A DNA stretch of 64,000 nucleotides from Anthracocystis setariae (taxonomy: Eukaryota; Basidiomycota; Ustilaginomycetes; Ustilaginales; Ustilaginaceae): NCBI GenBank assembly GCA_928724745.1, contig CAKMXJ010000019.1:434001-498000 (forward strand). Reading direction: 5' to 3'. This document shows positions 8,345 through 17,600 of the stretch, piece by piece. Within the stretch, counting starts at the first letter, position 1; every line of letters starts with the position of its first letter. Under the pieces are notes generated by a model. It saw only the letters and a list, made by a program, of their open reading frames with translations. It was not told where the DNA came from and did not search any database. The position numbers and the translations under genes were made by a program.

Positions 8345-10003
8345 ATGGGCCGGTCAATCTCCCTACCGACGCTGCGCAGACCGCAACTCAAGCTGTCACA
8401 AGAGACCGCTCTCGACAACAAGGATCTGCTCCCCGTCCCTCCACGTCTGCGGACATGGAGATCTTTCGACTGGATCTCCTACTGGGTCTCGGACCAGTTC
8501 GCACCCGCCACCTGGCAGCTCGGAGCCTCGATGGCTGCCACCGGTGTAACAGCACGCGCTGCGCTCCCAGCCGTGTTCGTCGGCTACACCTTTGTCGGTC
8601 TCGCCATGTGGGCTGCAGGTGTCATTGGTGCCAAGTACCACGTTCCCTTCCCTGTCATCAACCGAGCACCATGGGGCGTCTATGGCAGTCTCTTCCCTGT
8701 AGTCGCCAGAGCCTTCCTGGCATTGATGTGGTTGAGCATCCTCACCCTCACTGGAGGCAACCTCATCGAAGCGCTACTGATCTCGTTGAGTCCTCGATTC
8801 AAAAACATGCCCAACCACCTCCCCGAAAGTGCCAACATCACCTCCAGAGGCTTGCTGTGCTTCTTCATCTACTGGATCATCCAGACTCCCATCACCATGA
8901 TCCCCGTGGCAAAGCTCAAGTACTTTTTCAGGGCGAAAGCCATCATCTGTCCACCGGTCTTCATCGCCATTGCCATCTGGGCACTTACAAAGACCCACGG
9001 CGGAGGTCCCTTGGTTCGAGGTCCTGTTACCGCCGGAGCTTGGTCCATCGTCGTCGCGCTCAATGCCGCCACCACGACGTACTGCACGCTGGCTGTCAAC
9101 ATTGCCGACTTCTCGCGCTTCAGCAAGTCGGCTAAAAACACATGGCACCAAGTCCTGCTTCTCCCCATCACTGGTACCATTCCATGTGCTTGTGGGTTCT
9201 TCGCCGCCGACGCTGCGCTCGTACTGTATGGCGAAGCCGCCTGGGACCCAGCCAGGCTGATCGGTCTGTGGGGGAGTCGACCCGCCACGTTCTTCGGCGC
9301 GCTCGTCTTCCTCATCTCCACCATCGGCGTCAACATCTCGGCCAATGCGGTCTCGTTCGCCACGGACGCCATGTCGATCTGTCCAAGCTATTTGAACATT
9401 CGACGAGGATGTGCGCTAGCTGGCGTGCTCGCCGTCGTCATTACACCTTGGAACGTCATCTCCTCTGCTGGCGGCTTCCTGGCGTTCCTCGGATCGTACG
9501 GTTGCTGGCTCGGTCCGATCTCGGGCATCGTGCTCGCCGATTTTTACGTGATACGCAAACAAAGGCTCCATGTTCAGCAGCTGTATGTTCATCCCGGTGG
9601 CGCGTACAGTTACGAGCGGTGCGGGGTGAATTTTAGAGCCTATATTGCGTTCTTGGTCGCATTCGTGCCTAACCTTCCAGGGTTTATCCATGCGATCAAT
9701 CCGGCGGTCAGCTTCGATATCCCAATCTATCGCTTCAATTGGTACTTTGGCATCGTCGTCGCTAGCGCCGTGTATACCGTGCTTTGCAAGTGGGTATGGA
9801 AGCTGCCGCCAGAGTCGCTGTTCGATGAGGCGGTTTATCCCGATGATGTATTTACGTGGACAGAGGACCAGGTCGAGGACAGTGTGGGCAAGGTGGTGCA
9901 CTTGGAGCATGGCGGTGGACACACGCTAGAGTCGAGTTCGTTCAAGGATATGGAGTACGATGTCGTCCATTCGGGCAGTAAGCAGGATGCAAAGCAGGAA
10001 TAG
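8345..10003 (+). CDS. NCS1-family nucleobase/allantoin-type permease
   Basis: A single exon of 552 codons starting at ATG 8345 in the context CAACATGG. After a cytosolic N-terminus, the conserved NCS1 signature begins with SFDWISYWVSDQFAPATWQL. About twelve hydrophobic segments follow to near residue 490. Recognisable family landmarks are FPVINRAPWGVYGSLFPV, GGNLIEALL, NIADFSRFSKSAKNTWHQ and GSYGCWLGPISGIVLADFYVIRKQ. The acidic C-terminal tail is cytosolic. NCS1 carriers are plasma-membrane symporters for uracil, uridine, allantoin, purines or thiamine. The overall pattern is of the Fur type (uracil, allantoin, uridine), but the exact substrate is inferred, not shown. The nearest upstream gene is a TauD-like dioxygenase; shared nitrogen scavenging is possible but unproven. 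Its 3' end faces that of the GH16 gene. Confidence 0.92.
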   Translation: MGRSISLPTLRRPQLKLSQETALDNKDLLPVPPRLRTWRSFDWISYWVSDQFAPATWQLGASMAATGVTARAALPAVFVGYTFVGLAMWAAGVIGAKYHVPFPVINRAPWGVYGSLFPVVARAFLALMWLSILTLTGGNLIEALLISLSPRFKNMPNHLPESANITSRGLLCFFIYWIIQTPITMIPVAKLKYFFRAKAIICPPVFIAIAIWALTKTHGGGPLVRGPVTAGAWSIVVALNAATTTYCTLAVNIADFSRFSKSAKNTWHQVLLLPITGTIPCACGFFAADAALVLYGEAAWDPARLIGLWGSRPATFFGALVFLISTIGVNISANAVSFATDAMSICPSYLNIRRGCALAGVLAVVITPWNVISSAGGFLAFLGSYGCWLGPISGIVLADFYVIRKQRLHVQQLYVHPGGAYSYERCGVNFRAYIAFLVAFVPNLPGFIHAINPAVSFDIPIYRFNWYFGIVVASAVYTVLCKWVWKLPPESLFDEAVYPDDVFTWTEDQVEDSVGKVVHLEHGGGHTLESSSFKDMEYDVVHSGSKQDAKQE

Positions 10004-10023
10004 CTCACCATGATAGAGGAATG

Positions 10024-10037
10024 CACTGTACTGTACC
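10024..10037. repeat. GTACN-type short repeat in convergent 3' region
   Basis: CACTGTACTGTACC between the ends of the permease and GH16 genes. It is one member of a dispersed family in this window of GTAC units spaced by one base. Confidence 0.6.
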
Positions 10038-10266
10038 AGTAAGGTGGAATGATTCAACGACCCCTCGCGGAGTCGGCACAAACGAGTTGAAACTGCGTGA
10101 CCAAACATATCAGATTTCCGAAACCAATCGATCCGTGATAATCTACCTGTAGTACCTGTACAAAGTGTGAGCAAAGTAAAGATGGGAAAGCCAGCCCAAG
10201 AAAGCCAGTCTGGACCCGCATTTTTTTCTTTCTTCATCTCGCGCTCTCGTTTGGCACTCACGACTC

Positions 10267-12558
10267 TTAGGGAGTGCGCTGGGTTTGGTACACCTTGACC
10301 GAGTTGATGAGCCAGTAAGCCTGGCTGAAGTCGACCGAGGTGCTCTGCACATAGTCCTTGCACGTGGCGAAGCCGGTCATGGCGGCACAACTCTGCGGTT
10401 GACCTGGACCTGGGTTGTTCCAAACCCAATCGTTTCCTGCCCAGTCGCCGCAGATGGTGTTGGAGAACACCACCACGTGGTTGAAGAAGAACTCGGTCGG
10501 GTTGCAGTTCGTGGCAGGCCAGCTTGCCTGTGGCGTAGGCCAGCCGGTGGGATCAGGGTTACCGGCAAGCAGATCCGCAGGTGCATTTTGACGGCTAAAG
10601 AACCACGCGCGGATACCCTCATCCGCATCCCAATCCATAACATGCAGACCACCGCCGTTGGCATTGTATCCAACACCGTAGTCCGTGTTCAGGTTGGACC
10701 TCACTCCACATCCCTGGTTGTTGGTCGCCGCCTCGTCGCAGTTGGTGGCGAGGTTCAGGTTCGAGAGCGCCCAGCTTCCGGCCTGCGTGTTGTTGGCCGC
10801 GTTCACGGTACAGCCGGACCCAGTGTGCACAGAGTACGTGTTGACCGAACTGAACGAGACGCCTTCGACAATGTCGATCTCGCCACCGTTGGGCCAGCCA
10901 CCGGCAGGGTTCGTGGGCACAGTCCAGAACGCAGGCCACAAACCACAGCCTACAGGCATGTGAGTTGCGTCCAGCACAAAGATACCCGTGGTGTAGGTGT
11001 CGTACGTCTGCACACGCACCGACTGCATGTACGGAGTCGACGTAGCCGAAGCACTGCTTGACGTCGAAGACGAAGTCGAAGATGATCCGCTCGAACTCGA
11101 CGACGTAGCAGTCGCAGACGACGAAGAGCTATCGCTGGAAGACGTAGCAGAAGACGACGACGACGACGACGACGACGAAGAAGAGCTGTCAGTCGAGCTC
11201 GAGCTTGACGCAGAGGAAGAGGAAGAGCCCGAATCCGGAGCAGACGCTATTACACGACGGACCAAAGGCTGAGGCGAGGGCGTGGGCGAAGGGTAGACAC
11301 GGGTAGTGGCATAACCCATGTAAACCTGACCGCCGTTGGTCGTGCCGATCATACCCATGGAAGAAGCTGCATCCTGGCCGATGTAGCTCACGAAACCGTT
11401 AGTGGGATCGTTGTACGTGAAGAAGTACATGTTGTTGTAGAAGTTGTTGCCTTCGTAGTTGCCCATGAGCGAGTAAACCTTTTTGGGAGCAGGTGAAGGC
11501 GAAGGAGACGGAGAAGGTGAGGGAGATGGCGAGGGTGAAGGCGAAGGCGAGGGCGAGGGCGAAGGCGAAGGCGAGGGCGAAGGCGAAGGCGAAGGCGAGG
11601 GCGAAGGCGAAGGAGTCGGAGAGGGAGAGGAGGCAGGCTGGGGTTGAGGCTGAGGTTGAGGCTGAGGTTGAGGCTGAGGCTGGGGCTGTGGCTGGGGCTG
11701 TGGCTGAGGCTGCTGCTGCTGCTGCTTCTTCTTCCTCGCGGCCTCCTTCCTCTTACGCTCTGCTTCCCTCCTCCTTGACTCTTCGAGTGCTTTCTTCCTC
11801 CTTTCCTCCTCAGCCTTCCTCCTTCGCTCTTCTTCCCTTCTCCTTGACTCCTCGAGAGCCTTCTTCCTTCTCGCCTCCTCCCTCCTCCTCCTCTCCTCCT
11901 CCTCCTTCCTCCTTCTCTCCTCCTCCCTCCTCCTTCTCTCCTTCTCCCTCCTCCTTCTCTCCTCCTCTTGCCTCCTTCGCTCAGCCTCCCTTCTCCTTCG
12001 GGCAGCGATCTTCTTCCTGTGCTCGCGTTGGCGCCAGGTCTCTGGCGACGGCAGGGGCGAACGACGCTGGAGCTGAGTGCACGATTCCTGGACGGTTTCG
12101 GTGATGGTCTTGGTCTTGGAAACGGCGACCGAGGTGTCGTCTCGCTTCACGAGCTCAGGCTGTCCCGTCTGCTGAGCGAGACTGCGACGAAGACGGTGAG
12201 TGGCAGCAGCAGGGCAAGGCGTGGGAGCATTTTGCTTGCTACCGTCAGCAGTTTCGTCATCCTTGGGAACGAAGACAGTGACGATCTCGAGCTCATCGTA
12301 GTCCTCGTCGTCGTCTTGGTCTTCGTCGTCTTGAGCGAAAGCGTCGTTTTCATCGAGCTTGTCGTCACGTTTGAACAACGCCGGGGCGAGTACCGAGGGG
12401 GAGAGGCGACGAGCCATCGCGTTCGCATTGGTGTTTTCCACCTGGTCCGCTCGACCACGGCCAAGGAACGCGTCAGCAGGCGTGACCGCATTCTGCAAGG
12501 CGAGCATGAGCAACGCTGCCTGCACGAGCACGGTCATCTTGGCAGTAAAGTTGACCAT
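10267..12558 (-). CDS. secreted GH16 beta-glucanase with long low-complexity regions
   Basis: 763 codons, single exon. A hydrophobic signal peptide (about residues 8-30, ending ADAF) is followed by an acidic stretch with dibasic sites (KR, RR) that suit Kex2 processing. Next come a highly charged Arg/Glu-rich segment predicted to be helical (about 174-278), a Gln-Pro repeat (279-308) and a Ser-Pro repeat (about 311-358). The GH16 jelly roll starts at KKVYSLMGNYEGNNFYNN. The catalytic motif GGEIDIVEGV places the nucleophile near E560 and the acid/base near E565. A Ser-rich insert of about 90 residues (about 422-511) interrupts the fold between YMGYATT and SVRVQTYDTYT, where relatives run on directly. 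Related fungal enzymes cut beta-1,3(4)-glucans in cell walls. Secretion and wall association are inferred. The repeats are encoded by GGCGAA/GGCGAG-type hexamers, suggesting length polymorphism. Confidence 0.9.
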   Translation of the reverse strand: MVNFTAKMTVLVQAALLMLALQNAVTPADAFLGRGRADQVENTNANAMARRLSPSVLAPALFKRDDKLDENDAFAQDDEDQDDDEDYDELEIVTVFVPKDDETADGSKQNAPTPCPAAATHRLRRSLAQQTGQPELVKRDDTSVAVSKTKTITETVQESCTQLQRRSPLPSPETWRQREHRKKIAARRRREAERRRQEEERRRREKERRRREEERRRKEEEERRRREEARRKKALEESRRREEERRRKAEEERRKKALEESRRREAERKRKEAARKKKQQQQQPQPQPQPQPQPQPQPQPQPQPQPQPASSPSPTPSPSPSPSPSPSPSPSPSPSPSPSPSPSPSPSPSPSPSPSPAPKKVYSLMGNYEGNNFYNNMYFFTYNDPTNGFVSYIGQDAASSMGMIGTTNGGQVYMGYATTRVYPSPTPSPQPLVRRVIASAPDSGSSSSSASSSSSTDSSSSSSSSSSSSSATSSSDSSSSSATATSSSSSGSSSTSSSTSSSASATSTPYMQSVRVQTYDTYTTGIFVLDATHMPVGCGLWPAFWTVPTNPAGGWPNGGEIDIVEGVSFSSVNTYSVHTGSGCTVNAANNTQAGSWALSNLNLATNCDEAATNNQGCGVRSNLNTDYGVGYNANGGGLHVMDWDADEGIRAWFFSRQNAPADLLAGNPDPTGWPTPQASWPATNCNPTEFFFNHVVVFSNTICGDWAGNDWVWNNPGPGQPQSCAAMTGFATCKDYVQSTSVDFSQAYWLINSVKVYQTQRTP
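11498..11640 (-). repeat. coding hexanucleotide array (Ser-Pro repeat)
   Basis: GGCGAA and GGCGAG units on the + strand encode (Ser-Pro)n in the minus-strand GH16 protein. The adjacent tract to about 11710 encodes (Gln-Pro)n. The array is in frame and likely to vary in length. Confidence 0.85.
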
Positions 12559-14695
12559 CTTGTCGATGCTTTTCTCTTTCTCTCGATCCCGTATCTAGTT
12601 GGTAGTGGAAATCGGATGGGAAGTAAACGAATGTGGTTCGATAATAACGAATGTGTAGATATTGTCGACGTGACGGTCGATGTGGATTCTTGAAGTCGAG
12701 GGGGAGGGGAAGGGGGAGGGGGTGGGGGGGTTGTGGGTGAAGAAGATCGGTTGGATGGGAAGGAGGACCTTTTCTTGGACAGGTCTTAAACGTCGCGTTT
12801 TCTTATACTCTGCGAGACGTCTTCTGTGGAAGTTGGAGGCCTGCGATTGAGAAGGCGCAGAACCACACTCAGACTCGCAGATATCGGAGCCTAGGCTGTT
12901 ACAGAGAAGCTGACGAAGAAATCCATTGCCCAGTCGCAATTTACCAGCCACTCCGTCTTAGCCCAGCAAAGCAGGTCACTGCCGACGTGGCTGCCGTGAC
13001 TGGCCGAGGGTCCCTCGCCGTGCGATTGCCTGAGGGGAAATGCCAGCAAAAGCGCATCAGGACGGGGTATACCATAGGTGAACACCCCGAGCACCAGGTC
13101 TGTGGTCTTACTTCTACACTGCAGAAGCGTTGCAACAATACAAGGCTGGGCCGAGTGGGTGGGTGACACGACCTTGGGTGGCCGAAGTGTTCGACGGGCA
13201 CAACCATGATCTGCACCGTGGCAAACGAGACAAGTTTGATCAGCAACGTGCATGCAGACCTGGGCTGGGTGGCATCTCGCCACTGTGTGCCACGTGAAGG
13301 CAAGGTACGCATATTCGTTCGACTGCCGACATGCTTTAGGACCAAGCGGAAGCGATACGATACAGTAACAGTAACAGTGATGGAGGTCATGCGGGTCGGA
13401 GAAACGAAACCAGAGTATAAAGTTTCCTTCTTTTTTCGCTCTCCTCTCTCGAATCCTCCGCAGGTGTTGGGCGGGTGTGTCAACTGCCATTCGATCTCCG
13501 CGGTTCTTCTTCCTACCTTGTTTACCGCCTTTGCCCCCTCCGCTTCCTTTGCAGAACCACTTGCTTCTTGCAATGCTCTCATCTCTATGCATACTCCCAG
13601 GCTTCATGAAACAGCAGCATCAAGCTGAACCAAATGAACTACATGCTATCCAACCGATAGAGACGAACATCAGGATCGACACCAGCGCTTTGGTTGGAAG
13701 AGGTGTTCTACCTCGGACGCTCGGCGAAGGTGCATGACGATTGGCGACTTTTGACAGCTGCATTACAAACGCGTAATTAACAATTGCGCGTCCACGATTA
13801 CAGCCGGATTCAATCACCGAGGATGTGCAATACAAAGTTCGGCCTTACACTTGACGCTACAGCTACAGAGCCGTACTGTAACTAGTAAAGTATTCGGTGC
13901 GAAATGTTTACGCCCGTCCATCCTCAATCGAGTCGTATCGGGCGAAACATCGGATCCATCCTCGCTGCTGATGATCATGGTAAGCTTGTGACGACGCTTC
14001 TCTTCTGTGACCTAGCTATCCTTCTGACATTACCTTAGTGGTTTACATGAAGTTCGGAACGGCCATGTGCGCGGATACCCTCGTACTGTAGCCGGTATCG
14101 GCTCGCCGTTCTACTTGCTTTCCCCATTCCCGGACTCCGATCAACTTTTTGTTCCAAAGCTGAACAGGTTTTGTAGAGCCGCACAGCTACAAGAAGCGTA
14201 TCGTGCAGCTCTGTAACCCAACTCGACACGGTGGGACTTGCAGTACTGTAGTGTCTCACAAGCCAAAATGGAAGAAAACAACAACAAACAAGCAAGCCAC
14301 CAGATTTGTCCGCGAGTTGGTGCTTGGCAGCAACGGATTCGTTGTCCGATACATAGCCAAAAGCTTCTTTCTTCCGACTCTTTCTTCCAGCTTGGTGTTG
14401 GCGCCGATCGGTTGCGCTCCTTGCTAAGCGCGACTTGTTCCAGGAGGAGGTTTTCCACTTTTCCAGATCTGTACGACCATCGCGATGGATACCCGCTCTT
14501 GCACATGCAGAACCGATCTTGGGCGAAGGATCAACCCTCACTGTGTCTCGTGTCTTAGTCTCCCGGCATCATATGAGGCTACGGCTGATGAGAGCGAGAC
14601 CATCTAAATGTTGGCAGCCTCATGATGACAAATGAAACAAGGAAATAAACAAAAATTTATTGCAAAAAAAAGGAAGGACAAAAAAAACCTGCCGT
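12559..14695. other. intergenic region upstream of GH16 and downstream of GT2 gene
   Basis: About 2.1 kb. Close to the GH16 start the + strand is G-rich (12693-12730), giving a pyrimidine-rich leader on the coding strand. Several GTACN-type motifs occur (13873-13880, 14093-14100, 14242-14250). ORFs of up to 238 codons on either strand show no recognisable domain or signal peptide, and I treat them as noise. Confidence 0.5.
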
Positions 14696-17600
14696 TTAAA
14701 ACCGGACTTCATTGAACACCGGTTTGGAAGCGATGTTGAGCACCTCTGTCTTGGACCCCTGATCGTTCTCGGTCAACGCCGGCACCACCGCCTCCTGCCC
14801 CTCCTCGTCGACCTCTTCCACCTCGAAGATCTGCTGAGGCTCAACCCTCAAATCGCCCTGCCCGCCACTATCCTTCATGAACCCATCATGCAGCCACACA
14901 CACCTGGGATCCTTCTTCTTCTCCATCTCGACCAGCGTCGGCTTGTGCACGTTGTTGGGCCAGAAGACGAGCAACGATCGGACGGCACCGAGGATGCAGC
15001 AGAGACTGAAGAGCAGTTTGTAGATGCCGTAAGTGAGCATGTCGAGCAAGTGCGGGTGCAGATCGGGTCTCTTGCGCGTCTTGATAAACCGATATGGAAT
15101 GAGCGGGAGGACGGGCATGAAGAGGATGAACGCGAAGCTGCGCAACCAGAAGCCTCCCGAGCCACCGAGCATGATGAACATGGGCAGTCGGATCCAGTCG
15201 ATGAAGTTGGTCGTTGAGTTGTAGAACTGTGTGAACTTTTGCCACGCGATAGCGACCGGGGTTCGAGCGCCGTTGAGGGAGAAGAAGAAGCGTTTCGAGA
15301 ATTGCCAGTAGAGCGTGTGGCGTGCCATTTCCCATGAACGCACACGTTGGTGGTAGAAGTTCATACCGCCTTGGACGGGTGGGCCCAGGAAGGTTTCCGG
15401 CGCGACGGTTTCGAATGAGATGCTGCCGTCGAATGCCATGCGTTCGCCCACGGCTTGCAGTTCGAGTCCCATCTTGACGTCGTCGGCGAAGTAGACGAGA
15501 TCGTGACGACGAAGCACGCGGATCATCGTCTCACGTTTCCAGAACGAAGCAGCTCCGTGCGGGAAGAGCACACCACACAGTTTGGACTCGGCCATCTTGG
15601 CAAGCGCCGACATCTTGTACTCGATATCCTGCCAACCAACGAACAGTGGACGGTCACCCTTATGGTCGACGGCAGTGATCGGATAGCAGACTGCGGTGAC
15701 AAAGTCACTCATCATGGCCATGGGCGCAGCAAAGTTGGGCGGGATGATCACGTCGTCGTCGATGGTCAGGACGTAATCGAGATCCAACACCGCCGCTGCC
15801 TTGGCACCGACGAATTGGGCGATGTTCTTGTTGCCGATCGGAAGCCACACGTAATTGAGACGCGCAAACATAGGTTGCTGCCTGATCTCGCCCTCGAGAT
15901 CGGTAGGAGGCTCAGGCGTGTTTCCGTTGTCGACGATGAAGATCTGCCATGGTTCAAAGTGGACGAGTGCGGCGAATAGGACAGCCTTGAGCGTCTCGAG
16001 GTCAGCATTGTGACAGGGGATGATCAGAGCCGTGGACTCGGTAAGCGAAGGATGCGTAAGTCCACCCATCGGCACCACCACCTCTTCCTTCCCCTCCTTC
16101 TTCTCGTCTTCCTCCTCCACCTCGGCAGCAGAAGACACCTTGTCAGTCTTCTCGTCAGCCACCTCGATCTCGGCAGAGTCCGTGGCAACAGCCACAGTAT
16201 TCGGAACAGGTGAAGTTACGCCCAGACGCGCACCTGCAGCCTGAGCGACCGCACTAAAGTAAGAGCCTCGGCGCGACTCGCGACTTGCGGTTCTAGCCAA
16301 CTGCAACTGATGCGAGTTGGCACTGGGTCGACGCGAGTCTCTCCTTTCCAGCTGGAGCTCAAAGTTGATGGGTTCGTGCAGGATGATGGTGCTTCTCCTG
16401 TTGCGCGGGTCAAAGTGTTGCGTGCGAGGAGTGGGCGGTGCAACAGAATACGATGGTGTGCTAGGTGTTCGCGGAGGCAGGTTAAAGTTGACCGAAACCG
16501 TACTTTCGCGACGCCCACTACCCGTGCTGGTAGAGTTGAGACGTGCTGCCGTTATGCGGATAGCGGGAGCCTGAGCGCCCGGCGACAACTTGGGCTTCTC
16601 TTCGACAGCAGCACTTTGTCCACTTTGACTCTGGCTCCGTGTCTGACTCTGGATTTCCTCGTCTTCCCCCTCGCCATCCTCTTCTTCGAGAATCGTCGAG
16701 TGGACGTTGGTCGCCACCGCCCTGTCATCGACGATCTCTTCACGGTGGTCACCGTCTTCGCCGTGCTGGCTCTCGGTATCGGAGTCTGGCTCGTTCGGAT
16801 CGCGACTGCGTGGAACGAGAACCGTCCTGTCCGGCACAACGCGAGCATCGGGCACGCGAGCCGCCAACATGATGACGAGAAGCATCGCAGGCTCGAATCC
16901 GTACAACACACCCATGATCGCTAGATTCCTACCATGAACCGCATGGTTGAACTTGTCCCACCAGTGATAGTAGTGGTCGAGCAGCACCAGCATCGTGATA
17001 AACCCACCGTAGAGTGTCCAGAGCGCCAGCTTGCGCAACGTCAGCGGGAAGATGATTTCGATCGGGTTGATCATGGACAGCACGTATTTCGGGTCGATCT
17101 GTTGTTTGACGAATCGCCAGGGAGCTAGGAGGTAGTAAGCGGTTTTCCCCGTCCATGTTGTGGGGACAGGGGATTCCTCGATCTCGTGACCGGCGTGCGG
17201 GTCATCGATGGCTTCTAGCTCGCCATCATCGGGGAATTCCATGATGGGTGTTTTGGGGAAGCGAGAGAGACCTGGAGTGCGCGGGAACGCTGGCGTGATC
17301 GCTCGTGGGAAACCTGGAGTCGCAGGGAGGGGAGGAGCAGAGGCATTGGCATCCTGCGCTGAACGTTCGGCCTCAATAAGCCTGGCCTGTTGGAAAACCG
17401 AGGCGGCATAAGTGGGTCGACGAAACGCTGTGACTGGACGTTCAACATACTCGTCCCTGACATTGTCCGAATTGACGTCGTAGATTGGACGCGAAGCCAG
17501 AATCCATCTCTTGGCCTCCTGGATGTTGTTGACACGCTGGTCGAGCTCGCCAACAATCCCATCATCTTCTTCCTCGCGGTCGTCTTCCACCACCCTTTGC

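Noticed and set aside
12891..13607. 238-codon minus-strand ORF upstream of the GH16 gene
   Set aside because: No domain, no signal peptide, and it overlaps another equally long frame; probably chance in GC-rich DNA.
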